From CAZSAT01 sp964604675 (GTDB taxonomy: Bacteria; Myxococcota_A; UBA796; CAJQPC01): 57,858 nucleotides of DNA. Each line of letters starts with the position of its first letter. The stretch's first letter is position 1. The notes under the pieces were generated by a model. The model saw only the letters and a list, made by a program, of their open reading frames with translations. It did no database searches and had not been told where the DNA came from. The DNA lies in NCBI GenBank assembly GCA_964604675.1, contig CAZSAT010000038.1, positions 1 to 57,858 of the forward strand, read 5' to 3'. The position numbers and the translations under genes were made by a program. Below, one piece after another: positions 43,513 through 52,646 of the stretch.

Positions 43513-46364
43513 GTGCGCATCCTCTCTCGCAAGCCCTCCAGCCACACAAGCTGCTGCAGCTGGAGCACGTCGACCTCGCGTCGCTCGCGACGCAGGGCCG
43601 CGCCTATCCGCATCGCGAGGTCGAGGACCAGCCGATCGCGCTGTGGACCGCTCTCGCGCACGGCCGCGACCACCAGCGCATGGTCCCCGCCGAGTCGGAA
43701 GCGCCACGTGCTCGCGTCGGCCTCGGCTCGAGCCTTCACGGCCTGCTTCTGGCCGTGGTTCACCTCCAGCAACACTGCCAGGGGTTCGGCCACCGCCGCA
43801 AACGCTCGTTCGACGCGCGCGGCGATCTGCTCGAGGCCATGCGCCGGCTCCTCCCTGTCGGCCTGCCGGGCGTGCTCGCGGTACCGCCGTGCGACCGGGA
43901 CGAGGTCGGGAGCCAGGCGTGCGGTCGAGAGCTGCAGGTAGAGCCGCAGCACGGCGAGCCGTACGAGCTCGTAGGGAAAGGGGCCCAACCCCGAGTGTTC
44001 GAGGAGGCCATGGCACGGATGCTGGGCTTCGACGTCGGGGAGCGCGCGGAGCTCGGTGAAGCGTCGCACCAGCACGCTCCCGGTGGCGTCGAAGGGTGCC
44101 CGCAGGCCGATCCATCCCGTGACGCCCGGTGCCTCGACCTCGAGGCGGACCACCCACCGCCCCTCGCCAGCCCAGACCGACGCCGGGTCGTCGACGGGGA
44201 TCAGGCGCGGTGGGCGCGGTGGCGTGTGTTCGACCTGGCAGAGCCTCGAGAGCTGGGCCAGCTGCCGCGCTCGCACGGGGTCGGTTGCGGCTTGTGCGTC
44301 CTTCGCGACGATCCTGAGCAGCAAGCGCAGGCCCTCTGCGGTGTCGTGGGGAGCGCCTGCGTGGCCGACCAGGCTGTCCGGGCCCTCGAGGCGCGTGAGG
44401 TGGGCTGGCAGGGGAGGTTGGGCGTGGAAGGCTGGCTGTGCCCACAGCAGCTCATCGAGGCCCGCGGCCTCGTCCCAGCGGACGACCTCCCAGGCGTCCC
44501 CGCGGCGGCCCGCGCAAGCCGTCGGCGGGTGGGTGGAGCACCAGACGTGCCCGCCACCCAAGAGGTGGTCGAGCGGGGCGAGGCACGCCAGGGCCCGCTC
44601 GGACACGGCCTCGCTGCGCTCCACGGAGGACAGCTCCAGGAGGCGCTCGAAGGACGGACCTCCCTCCAGCGCGAGGTGTCGCCAGCGGGTGAGGCGCGCG
44701 TCGGCGAGCAGGATCTCGGGGGAACCGTGGTCCCGCTGACGCAGCCACGTCGTGGCAGCGAGCGCCGCTGCGGCGAGGTCGTCGGCGACCACTCCGCCAC
44801 CCTCGATGAGTTGGGGCAAGGCCTCCAGCAGAGCCTGCGTGGCCGCCTGCTCCCAGCCCGCGTCCTCGGCGACCGCCGTGACGCGCACGCTGACGCCGGG
44901 CAGCACCAGGTCGAGCTCCGCGAGCGCCGACGCCGCGCCGTCGACCACGAGCAGCGCGGGCACCCCCCGCATGGACCGCCCCCAGCACGGAGCGCTGCCT
45001 CGGCGGTTCAGCTGGATGACCACGGCTGGCGTGTCGGCGGCGTGGGGTGGGGACACCACGAGCAGGTCCTGTCGGCGCCGCAGCACCTCCCTCACGAACG
45101 CCACGTCCTCCGGGGACCTCAGCGGGTTCGCGAGCAGGCCGTGGCGCTCCGAGAGCTCCGCGGCCTGCTCGTCGTCGGACACCACCACGGGGCAAGGAAG
45201 GTTGGCGGGATCGGCGGCCGCGACGAGCGCGGGCGAGGCATCTGGGGAGACCCGAAACACGGCGGGGGCGTGCGCGAGCTCGGCGGGCCGGACACGAGCG
45301 GCGGGTCCCAACAGGTGCAGCCACGTGGGCTCGGTCTCCGTGGCCGCCTCGGGCGTTCCAGCGGCTGGGTGGTAGTCGTCGGCGACCGTACGGAGCAGCC
45401 TGGTGGCGTGCGGCCGAACGGCGTCGACCATGCGATGGAAGCGGCGGTCGCGGACCACATCGCCCTGATCGGCGGTCTTGCGCAGGCGATCGTCGCACAC
45501 CACGCCAGCCAGCTCGATGGTCTCTTCGAAGGGGGCGCGCTTGTAGGGCCGCCGATCCCGATCGGGCACCGCGCCCGGTGGGACCACGCCCAGCTCGGGC
45601 AGGGAGGTGGTCGTCACCCACACACCGCCCACCACCACCCGGACGCCACGCCCGTCGCCGTGTCCCCATGGGATGGCGAGCACCCCACGGAGCTCGCCCT
45701 CGTCAAACGCCAGCTGGTCGGGAAGGCCGTGCACGCTGATGGCTCGAGACGCGCGGTACCCGAAGGGCGCGCGACCGTTGAGCAGGATGGGAACGGGCGT
45801 GTAGTGGCACCGCTCCTCCACCATGCCCTCCTCGGGAGTCCAGCTCCGGCCGAGCCACTTCTTCCAGTGACCGTGCCGGTGCTCGGCCATCACGTAGGTG
45901 CCGGCCAGGCCGGTCTCCGGTTCTCCCAGGCGGGCGTCGGAGAGTCCGCTCACCTCCAGCCGGAGGGTGTGGTCGAAGGTGCCGTCTCCGGACTCGACGC
46001 GGAGCACCCGCGGCTTTCGCTGCAGGATGGCGTTCATCCCGATGGCGAGCTGAACGAGGTGGCGTTGGCTTGGGTCTCCACGGTCGGCGAACAGGTAGTC
46101 GAAGAGCTGGGTCAGCTCGGCTTCTCGCAGTCGGCGCCCGCCCACCCAGGCCACGAGCACGCGCTCCGGGCGGCTCTCCACCGCGATGTAGGTCGCGCCG
46201 GCGAAGACGGCGGCCTGCACCAGCTCCAGCACGTACTGCGCTGGGTCTCGCAGCGAGAACTCACGGAGCTTCTCGATGGCCTTGTCGCGGGACAGCGTGA
46301 AGCGGCGCCGCTCGACGAAGGCTCCGGGCCGCCGGGAACGCTCGATGAGCGCGTCGACGTTCAC
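43509..46364 (-). CDS. Large degenerate GHKL-fold protein
   Basis: A 951-residue protein without a family that I recognise, but the first 120 residues align with the N-terminal ATPase of the next gene upstream. The N-box ELVQNAIDAGS there is ELVQAAVFAGA here (residues 47-57), with the magnesium Asn changed to Ala. The Asp-Gly box is VAWVGGRRL, and the GxxGxGF loop reads VQLAIGMNAIL at about 104-114. The ATP site is likely dead. The rest is mixed alpha/beta with no enzyme motif that I can see; a long helical C-terminus (ARQADREEPAHGLEQIAARVERAF) follows. The ATG overlaps the GHKL gene stop by 4 nt. Confidence 0.72.
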   Translation of the reverse strand: MNVDALIERSRRPGAFVERRRFTLSRDKAIEKLREFSLRDPAQYVLELVQAAVFAGATYIAVESRPERVLVAWVGGRRLREAELTQLFDYLFADRGDPSQRHLVQLAIGMNAILQRKPRVLRVESGDGTFDHTLRLEVSGLSDARLGEPETGLAGTYVMAEHRHGHWKKWLGRSWTPEEGMVEERCHYTPVPILLNGRAPFGYRASRAISVHGLPDQLAFDEGELRGVLAIPWGHGDGRGVRVVVGGVWVTTTSLPELGVVPPGAVPDRDRRPYKRAPFEETIELAGVVCDDRLRKTADQGDVVRDRRFHRMVDAVRPHATRLLRTVADDYHPAAGTPEAATETEPTWLHLLGPAARVRPAELAHAPAVFRVSPDASPALVAAADPANLPCPVVVSDDEQAAELSERHGLLANPLRSPEDVAFVREVLRRRQDLLVVSPPHAADTPAVVIQLNRRGSAPCWGRSMRGVPALLVVDGAASALAELDLVLPGVSVRVTAVAEDAGWEQAATQALLEALPQLIEGGGVVADDLAAAALAATTWLRQRDHGSPEILLADARLTRWRHLALEGGPSFERLLELSSVERSEAVSERALACLAPLDHLLGGGHVWCSTHPPTACAGRRGDAWEVVRWDEAAGLDELLWAQPAFHAQPPLPAHLTRLEGPDSLVGHAGAPHDTAEGLRLLLRIVAKDAQAATDPVRARQLAQLSRLCQVEHTPPRPPRLIPVDDPASVWAGEGRWVVRLEVEAPGVTGWIGLRAPFDATGSVLVRRFTELRALPDVEAQHPCHGLLEHSGLGPFPYELVRLAVLRLYLQLSTARLAPDLVPVARRYREHARQADREEPAHGLEQIAARVERAFAAVAEPLAVLLEVNHGQKQAVKARAEADASTWRFRLGGDHALVVAAVRESGPQRDRLVLDLAMRIGAALRRERREVDVLQLQQLVWLEGLRERMRT

Positions 46365-47989
46365 GCCACGGCCTCGAGCAGCTTCGTCAGGTTCCGATCC
46401 GAGGCCGAGCCGTCGGCGTAGAGCAGGGCTTGCGCGAGCGCGAGGGCGGCCAGTTGCCGGTCCTGCTCGGCGGCGGCCAGCAGGGCGAGCAGGTGCGGAT
46501 GTGCGCGATGAAGCAGGAGGGTCGACCGCTCGAACCAGCGCTTCCTACGCGCTCGACGGAACAACCCGCCATCCGGTGGGCCTTGCAGCACCAGCGCGTC
46601 CTCGTCCGTGTCGAAGGCGCCGATGACCACGTGGAGGCGGCCGACGTCGGTCAAGAGGGCGCGCGTGCCCTGCAGGAGCGCGCGCTCCTCCTGGCTCAGC
46701 TGATCGTCGGGCACGATCCTCGGCAGCACCCACACCTCCGAGGCGTCGGCCGTGTTCTGCGCGCGCCCAACCTGGGCGGACACCACGATGCGGCGGATGT
46801 CGGGGCTCGTCGGCAGGAGCCGCCTCGAGCTGGCTTCCAGGGCGCCCAGCAGATCGTCGCTTCCACGCGCCACCAGGGCGGCGCCCTCTCGCCGCGCTTG
46901 CTTCAACACGTCGTCGAGCGGCCAGGGGCGTCCGTGCCGATCCGGCAGGGCCAGCGCCTTGCGGAGGGTCGGCTGCGTCAGGGGCGCCTTGGCCAGCAGG
47001 GCCAGGTGCAGGTCGACGCTGTCACCGGCCTCGAGCCGGGCCTGGACGCTGCGCGCCGTGCGCAGCTCGAGTCGGCCGGCCGCCCGCACCAGGACCCCCA
47101 TGGCGCGCTCCCAGTGCTCGTCCTGGAGCACGTTGTCGCGTGTCAGCGTGTGCTCGAGCGCGTCGCACTTGAGCTTGAACGCGTAGTGCGCGAGACGCGG
47201 CGCGTAGTGCCCGAGCACGTCGGTGTTGGTGGTGTTGAGCAAGGTCAGGCCACCGTTGTAGAAGCCGTACCTGGGCAGGCTCCCGAAGCCGATGCTCAGC
47301 TCGACGCCGTCCTCGGACGATGCGAGGCTCATGGGCGCCTCGAGGGCGAGCGGGCGGTTGATGGTCTCGGGGCGGGACGTGGGGGCCTCGAACGCCGCGA
47401 AGGGGTCGTCGGAGCTCGCTCGAGCGGGTTCGGGGACGGTGTCGATCAGCTGGATGGGGGTGTTGGAGTGCTCACACCAGAAGCTGAGGATCCATCGGCA
47501 CTCCCGCACGAAGGCGTCGACGGCGTCGTGGGGCAGCTCCTTGAAGAGTGTGACCCGTGTGCCACGGACGAGGGTGTCGAGCCGGACCTTGTCGAAGCTC
47601 CGGTCCGGGTGGAACAACAGCTCCCAGGCCTCGCCGTGTCGACCCGTTCGCACGATCACCGCCTCGGGCTCGACGGCGAACACCGAGGTGAACCCGATGC
47701 CGAACTTCCCGATCCGGGTGAGGTCGTTCTCCTTGCTCGACGCGAAGAGCCGCGTCAGCTCCTCGTCGATGATCGCCTCGTCCATGCCATCGCCGAAGTC
47801 CTGTACGGCGATCTCCACCACCTTCCCGGCGGCGGACGGATGACGGGAGAGCTCCACCTCGACCCGGGGCGAGCCGGCGTCGATGGCGTTCTGGACCAGC
47901 TCGCGCAGGAAGTCCAGCGGACGGGCGAACTGGTTGACGAGGTTGTCCAGGGCCTGATCGGCCAGGCTCTCGGTGACGAGATCGGGCAT
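46361..47989 (-). CDS. GHKL ATPase (Hsp90/HATPase fold)
   Basis: The 542-residue protein has a full GHKL ATP site: N-box ELVQNAIDAGS (30-40, catalytic E/Mg-binding N), Asp-box DFGDGMD (64-70) and ATP-lid GKFGIGFTSVFAV (94-106), then RGTRVTLF. This is the Hsp90/MutL/histidine-kinase fold; the length, the sequence after the lid and the lack of a kinase dimer domain point to an Hsp90-like stand-alone ATPase. The rest is helical (KLKCDALEHTLTRDNVLQDE) with no C-terminal Hsp90 dimer domain. The ATG overlaps the upstream stop by one base (TGATG). It is the active half of a pair with the next gene. Confidence 0.87.
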   Translation of the reverse strand: MPDLVTESLADQALDNLVNQFARPLDFLRELVQNAIDAGSPRVEVELSRHPSAAGKVVEIAVQDFGDGMDEAIIDEELTRLFASSKENDLTRIGKFGIGFTSVFAVEPEAVIVRTGRHGEAWELLFHPDRSFDKVRLDTLVRGTRVTLFKELPHDAVDAFVRECRWILSFWCEHSNTPIQLIDTVPEPARASSDDPFAAFEAPTSRPETINRPLALEAPMSLASSEDGVELSIGFGSLPRYGFYNGGLTLLNTTNTDVLGHYAPRLAHYAFKLKCDALEHTLTRDNVLQDEHWERAMGVLVRAAGRLELRTARSVQARLEAGDSVDLHLALLAKAPLTQPTLRKALALPDRHGRPWPLDDVLKQARREGAALVARGSDDLLGALEASSRRLLPTSPDIRRIVVSAQVGRAQNTADASEVWVLPRIVPDDQLSQEERALLQGTRALLTDVGRLHVVIGAFDTDEDALVLQGPPDGGLFRRARRKRWFERSTLLLHRAHPHLLALLAAAEQDRQLAALALAQALLYADGSASDRNLTKLLEAVA

Positions 47990-48816
47990 CAGGCGTCGAG
48001 GCGCTCTGGCTCCGCGAGGTAGCCCAACAGCGTGCTGGCCAGAGTGGCGGCATGGAATCCGTCGACGATCCGGTGGTCGAAGGTCGCGGAGAGGGTGAGC
48101 TGCTTCTGCACCGCCAGCTCGCCGTCGACGACCGCGGGCGCGTCGGCCAGTGCCCCAACGAGCACGATCATCGGGCAGCGTGCGAGGGGGAAGAAGGGCG
48201 CGTACGCGATCTGCACGCCGTGCATGCCGAGGCTGGTGACCATGGCCGAGCCGAAGGGGTCGCGCGGGGCCCCGAGGAAGCTGGTGTCCACGTTGAGCAC
48301 GTACTGGAGGAACTCGACCAGCTTCAGGAGCCAGCGGTAGAGGAAGGTGGGGATGCGATCGGCCTGCTGCTTGGTACGCCGGAACTCCGCGTCTTCGTTC
48401 CGTCGGATCCGGCGCGCACCCGCGCGGATCTCCTCGGCGAGCGTGGCGGTGGTCTTCTGGTCGGCGTTTCGGATCACCACGCCGCTCAGATCGGTCTTGC
48501 CGACGTGCTCTTCGCTCGGGATCGCCACCTGCACGAACACGTCGACGTCGTCGCGGAGGTAGAGCTTGCCGAAGCGAACCATCGCGTTCAGGTCGCGGTG
48601 CTCGGCGAGTGAGAGTGCCACCGCGCGCGCCACGGCATGGGTGACCGTGAGCTTCTCCCCGGCGGCGCGCTTGGCCTCGAGCCAGGTGTTTAGTGCCTCG
48701 GCCGGCAGGTGCATCGTGCCGTAGATGGAGGGGTCGGAGGGCTTGTCCCACGCCATGGCGGCGACGCGCCGGAACGAGGAGGCATCGGTGAAGGGCTTGA
48801 GCGCGACGTTGGGCAT
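47989..48816 (-). CDS. Stand-alone 2-oxoacid dehydrogenase E2-type acyltransferase domain
   Basis: The 275-residue protein matches the catalytic domain of E2 acyltransferases, with the active-site motif FDHRIVDGFHAA (DHRxxDG) near the C-terminus and VTHAVARAVALSLAEH earlier. There is no lipoyl domain and no E1/E3-binding domain, and no E1 or E3 gene is near. An acyltransferase that uses CoA is likely, but not as part of pyruvate dehydrogenase. It is the first gene of the overlapping operon with the two GHKL proteins and the GNAT enzyme, only 11 nt from the divergent GH15 gene. Confidence 0.85.
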   Translation of the reverse strand: MPNVALKPFTDASSFRRVAAMAWDKPSDPSIYGTMHLPAEALNTWLEAKRAAGEKLTVTHAVARAVALSLAEHRDLNAMVRFGKLYLRDDVDVFVQVAIPSEEHVGKTDLSGVVIRNADQKTTATLAEEIRAGARRIRRNEDAEFRRTKQQADRIPTFLYRWLLKLVEFLQYVLNVDTSFLGAPRDPFGSAMVTSLGMHGVQIAYAPFFPLARCPMIVLVGALADAPAVVDGELAVQKQLTLSATFDHRIVDGFHAATLASTLLGYLAEPERLDA

Positions 48817-48827
48817 GGCCCGATGGT

Positions 48828-50435
48828 ATGCGAGCCCAGCATCCAGGGTGCGCTGTGGTGGAACAGGACCTCGACCTCGGGCTCGTGGCCAACGGCCGGG
48901 TCGCTGCGCTGATCGACGGCCGCGCGACCATCGTGTGGCTCGCGCTGCCGGATCTTGCGGCTCGGCCGTGGCTCGATGGCCTGCTCGATCCCTCGGGTGG
49001 TGGGCGTTGCCGGCTCACGGTCGAGGGCGCCGTCTGGGACGCCCACGCGGCGCCACCGGTGCTTCGAACACGGATCGTCGCGCCGAGCGGCGTGCTGGAG
49101 GTGATCGACCATGCCCCTCCCGGTGCGTCCGCGATCGTGCGCGAGCTCGTGCCCCTGAGCGACGCCCCCATCGTGCGCCTGCAGGTGCCCGACGACGGGC
49201 AGGGCCGCGTGACCGTGGCGGGCCAGGGTGCTCGAGACCTGCTCGCCGGGCGGCCGCTGCGTGCGCCTGCTCGAGTGATGTTGCACGCGCCCGGGCAGCC
49301 GCTCGATCTTCCCGGCCCGGAGGCAGCCCAGCGGGACCATGCCACCTGGCTCGGTGGCCTGCGCGTGCCCGAGCGGTGGCGCGAGCCGTGCGAGCGGGCG
49401 CTCTTCGCCGTGCGTGCCTGTTGCCTGGACGAGACCGGGGCCATCGTGGCCGCGCTGACCAGCTCGGTGCCCGAGGCGCCCGGTTCGGGGCGCAACTGGG
49501 ACTACCGCTTCGCCTGGTTGCGCGACGCCTGGTTCGCGCACGAGGAGCTCGTGGCGGTCGGCGACCAGCGCTTCTCCGCCAGTTGGCGGCGTTGGCTCTC
49601 TACCCTCCTGACGACCGGATCGGACCTGCAGCCCCTCTACGGCGTGCGGCACGAGCGTCGGCTGACCGAGTCGATCGATGAACGGCTGGCTGGCTACCGG
49701 GGCATGGGCCCGGTGCGCTGGGGGAACGCGGCGTGGTTCCAGCAGCAGCACGACGTCTGGGCGAACGTGATCCTGGCGCTCGAGCACGACGAGGTGGACG
49801 CGTCCGTCGGCCTGCGGCTCGAGGAGCTGGGCGAGGCGGCCTGGGCCGCCTGGGACCAGCCCGATGCGGGCATGTGGGAGCTGCGCGGGATCGCGCACGT
49901 GCACACCGTGTCGGCCGCGTTCTGCCAGGCCGCTCTGGAGAGCCTGGGGCGGCTTCGGGGAGGCGTGTGGCCGGACCGGGCCGGGCAGGTCCGCGAGCGT
50001 GTGCTCGCGCGTGCCTGGAGCGAGCGGCTGGGCGCGTTCTCGGCGGCCTTCGATGCCGACGTGGTGGACGCGGGCCTGTTGTTGTTGCCCGTCCTCGGCC
50101 TGATCGATGCCCGGGACCCGCGCTTTGTGGCCACCGTGGACGTGGTGCTCGATCGCCTCGGCTGGGGGGTGCACCTGAAGCGGTACGACATGAACGACGA
50201 CTTCGGGGAGCCGGAGGTCGCGTTCACCATCTGCGCCTTCTGGGCGGTCGAGGCGCTCGCCCGGATCGGTCGGCGAGAGGAGGCGCTGCGGCGGTTTGAG
50301 GTGCTCCTCGCCGCTCGGAACCGCTTCGGTCTCTACGCGGAGGACCTCGATCCGCGCACCGGCGAGCACTGGGGCAACCTCCCTCAGCTCTACAGCCACG
50401 TGGGCCTGCTCCGGTGTGCCCGGCTGCTCGCGTAG
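48828..50435 (+). CDS. GH15-type glucoamylase/glucodextranase-like enzyme
   Basis: GH15 enzymes release glucose from the ends of alpha-glucans or trehalose with inversion. The 535-residue protein has the catalytic-domain motifs GSGRNWDYRFAWLRDAWFA (about 219-237), the general acid in DAGMWELRG (E351), and the ending EDLDPRTGEHWGNLPQLYSH near 515. There is an N-terminal beta domain of about 180 residues as is usual for bacterial members, but no signal peptide, so it works in the cytoplasm. ATG 48828 is used; GTG 48855 is also possible. A role in trehalose or glycogen turnover is inference. Confidence 0.87.
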   Translation: MRAQHPGCAVVEQDLDLGLVANGRVAALIDGRATIVWLALPDLAARPWLDGLLDPSGGGRCRLTVEGAVWDAHAAPPVLRTRIVAPSGVLEVIDHAPPGASAIVRELVPLSDAPIVRLQVPDDGQGRVTVAGQGARDLLAGRPLRAPARVMLHAPGQPLDLPGPEAAQRDHATWLGGLRVPERWREPCERALFAVRACCLDETGAIVAALTSSVPEAPGSGRNWDYRFAWLRDAWFAHEELVAVGDQRFSASWRRWLSTLLTTGSDLQPLYGVRHERRLTESIDERLAGYRGMGPVRWGNAAWFQQQHDVWANVILALEHDEVDASVGLRLEELGEAAWAAWDQPDAGMWELRGIAHVHTVSAAFCQAALESLGRLRGGVWPDRAGQVRERVLARAWSERLGAFSAAFDADVVDAGLLLLPVLGLIDARDPRFVATVDVVLDRLGWGVHLKRYDMNDDFGEPEVAFTICAFWAVEALARIGRREEALRRFEVLLAARNRFGLYAEDLDPRTGEHWGNLPQLYSHVGLLRCARLLA

Positions 50436-50444
50436 CGGCCCTCG

Positions 50445-50774
50445 TCAGTAGCGGCCTTCGCCTCGGATCAGGTCGAAGCGACGGGTGGAGTGGCACACCG
50501 CATCGATGACCGCGGCTTCCAGCTCCACGTCGTAGGCACCGTGTCCCGCGACCACGTAGTCGGCGAGGGCGTGGATCTGGCGAACGTAGAGGGGGCTGGT
50601 CTTGCGTTCCACGCTGGCCAGGAGCTCCACGAGCCGCTCGACATTCTGCGAGCGCTCTCCTTCGCCGACCTCCTCGACGGCCTTGGCCGCTTCCTTCTTG
50701 TGGGCGCGGGTGCTTCGCAAGGTCTGGACGAGCAGCGCGTCGAAGCGCTCCCGAGCGGCGATGGGCATCTTCAT
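50445..50774 (-). CDS. Small hypothetical helical protein
   Basis: A 109-residue, charged helical protein (AARERFDALLVQTLRSTRAHKKEAAKAVEEVGEG), convergent with the GH15 gene and 9 nt after asnB's stop side. The ATG at 50774 is taken, with a second ATG two codons later. No family recognised and no signal peptide. Confidence 0.58.
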   Translation of the reverse strand: MKMPIAARERFDALLVQTLRSTRAHKKEAAKAVEEVGEGERSQNVERLVELLASVERKTSPLYVRQIHALADYVVAGHGAYDVELEAAVIDAVCHSTRRFDLIRGEGRY

Positions 50775-50783
50775 GGAGCGCGT

Positions 50784-52646
50784 CTAACGCGGGCCCCAGG
50801 GGCCGTGGAGCCAGCGGGAGAGCACCGTGAGGCTCCACAGACGACGCCGGTGGTCCGCGCCGCCGTCGCGGTGTTCGCGGATCAGGGTCGCGACGGCCGC
50901 CGCGTCGACCACCCCCTCCAGGCGCTCGGCCAGATCGTCGAGCAGCCCCGTCTGGGACCCGCGCAGCCAGGGCCCCAGGGGCGTTCCGAAGCCCTTCTTG
51001 GGGCGGTTCCGGAGCGCGGGCGGCAACATGTCGGCCACCGCCCGGCGCAAGAGCACCTTGGTGTTCGTGCCGCGGACGAAGCTGGAGGCGGGAAGCGCGG
51101 CCGCCACCGCCACGAGGTGGTGGTCGAGGAATGGCGAGCGAACCTCCAGCGAGCACAGCATGCCCGCGCGGTCGACCTTCTGGAGCACCCCTTCGGCGAG
51201 GTAGAGCCGCTGGTCGAGGTACATCGCCCGCTCCGCCGGGTCACGGATGGAGGCTGCGCGCTCGGACCACCGGTCGACCTCGTCCCAGACCGCGTCCTTC
51301 AGAGGTCCGACGAGTCCCGGAAGCTCCTCGGGGAGGAAGGCGCCGAGCCAGATCTGGTTCCGTCGCCCGTGGGGGTGGCTCAGCCCGGCTGCGAAGCGAC
51401 GCGCCAGGTAGCCCGTGGAGAGGTTCGCCGTGCTGACCGGGAGCCGGCTCGCCGCGCGGCTCACGAGCCCGGAGGCACCCGCCGTCAGGCTGGCGAGCCG
51501 GTGGGCGACGTAGGTCGGGTACCCGCCAAAGCTCTCGTCCGCGCCGTCGCCGGAGAGCGCCACCTTGAAACCGGCCCCAGACACACCTTCCGCAAGCAGC
51601 AAGGTGCTGAGCAGCGAACCGTCTCCGAGGGGCTCGCAGAGGCCGGCCTCGAGCCGGCCAAGGAGCCGCGGTAGCTCGCCCGCGGCGAAGGGCAGCTCGG
51701 TGTGCCGCGAGCCGAGGTGATCGGCCATGGCCCGTGCCGGTCCCGACTCGTCGAAGCTCGGCTCGTCGAAGGTCACGGAGAAGCTGTTGAGCGGACCTTC
51801 GTGGAAGCGGCTGGCCATCGCGGCGACGCTGGACGAGTCGATGCCTCCACTGAGCAGGAAGGCGATCGGCACGTCGGCCAACAGGCGCCACTTGGTGGCG
51901 ACCTGGAGGGTGTTCCTGACCGCCTGCGCGTAGCGACTCTGCATGCCGATGGCTCGGTCTTCGCCGACGAGGGGCGGCTCCCACCACGTAACGACCCGCT
52001 CGCCCTCGGCACCGACCTCCAGGCGTGTTCCGGGCACGAGCTTGTGGATGCCTCGGTAGATCGTGCGGGGCGCCGGCACGTACTCGAACAGCAGGAACTG
52101 CTGGAGCGCTACTGGATCGAGCTCACGCTCCACCCCCGGATGCGCCAGCACCGCCTTGAGCTCACTCCCATAGACCAGCGTTCCGTCCGCCAGCCGGGTC
52201 CAGTAGAGCGGCTTCTGTCCCATGCGGTCTCGGGCGAGCCACAGCTCGGCGCGATCCTCGAGCCACAAGGCGAGGGCGAACTGGCCGTTGAGCTGTTGGA
52301 GGGCCTTGGCCGGGTTGTCGGCGGCCAGGAAGCCGGCGACCTCGGTGTCGGAGACGCTCGCGAAGGGCACCGGCGGCTCGCGGCTCTCGGCCTCGTGTCG
52401 CAGCTTGGCGTGGTTGTAGATCTCGCCGTTCATGGAGACGCACACCCGCCGACCCTGCTCCCAACGGGGCTGACGGCCGCCGTCGAGGTCGACGATCGCG
52501 AGGCGCGCGGTGCCCATCACGCCCCGGCCCACGTCGACGACGTGGCGGTCGTCGGGGCCCCGGTGATCGAGCGTGGCCACCATGTCGGCGACGGTGGCCG
52601 GGTCGACCTTCGCCTCCCAGTGGAAGGCGCCGGCGATGCCGCACAT
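50784..52646 (-). CDS. asnB: Asparagine synthase (glutamine-hydrolysing) AsnB
   Basis: AsnB makes asparagine from aspartate, with glutamine as nitrogen source. The 620-residue protein begins MCGIAGAF, so Cys2 is the glutaminase nucleophile. SMNGEIYNHAKLR is the glutamine site, and the synthetase domain has the PP-loop AFLLSGGIDSSSVAA and GDGADESFGGYPTY. The C-terminal KKGFGTPLGPWLRG is also typical. The gene starts directly after the stop of the glycosyltransferase (TAGATG), so it may be part of a polysaccharide set. AsnB-like proteins in such sets sometimes amidate sugars or lipids instead of making free Asn. Confidence 0.9.
   Translation of the reverse strand: MCGIAGAFHWEAKVDPATVADMVATLDHRGPDDRHVVDVGRGVMGTARLAIVDLDGGRQPRWEQGRRVCVSMNGEIYNHAKLRHEAESREPPVPFASVSDTEVAGFLAADNPAKALQQLNGQFALALWLEDRAELWLARDRMGQKPLYWTRLADGTLVYGSELKAVLAHPGVERELDPVALQQFLLFEYVPAPRTIYRGIHKLVPGTRLEVGAEGERVVTWWEPPLVGEDRAIGMQSRYAQAVRNTLQVATKWRLLADVPIAFLLSGGIDSSSVAAMASRFHEGPLNSFSVTFDEPSFDESGPARAMADHLGSRHTELPFAAGELPRLLGRLEAGLCEPLGDGSLLSTLLLAEGVSGAGFKVALSGDGADESFGGYPTYVAHRLASLTAGASGLVSRAASRLPVSTANLSTGYLARRFAAGLSHPHGRRNQIWLGAFLPEELPGLVGPLKDAVWDEVDRWSERAASIRDPAERAMYLDQRLYLAEGVLQKVDRAGMLCSLEVRSPFLDHHLVAVAAALPASSFVRGTNTKVLLRRAVADMLPPALRNRPKKGFGTPLGPWLRGSQTGLLDDLAERLEGVVDAAAVATLIREHRDGGADHRRRLWSLTVLSRWLHGPWGPR

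Noticed and set aside
47989..48816. Part of a pyruvate or 2-oxoglutarate dehydrogenase complex
   Set aside because: No lipoyl domain, no E1/E3-binding domain and no E1 or E3 genes nearby; only the catalytic domain is present.
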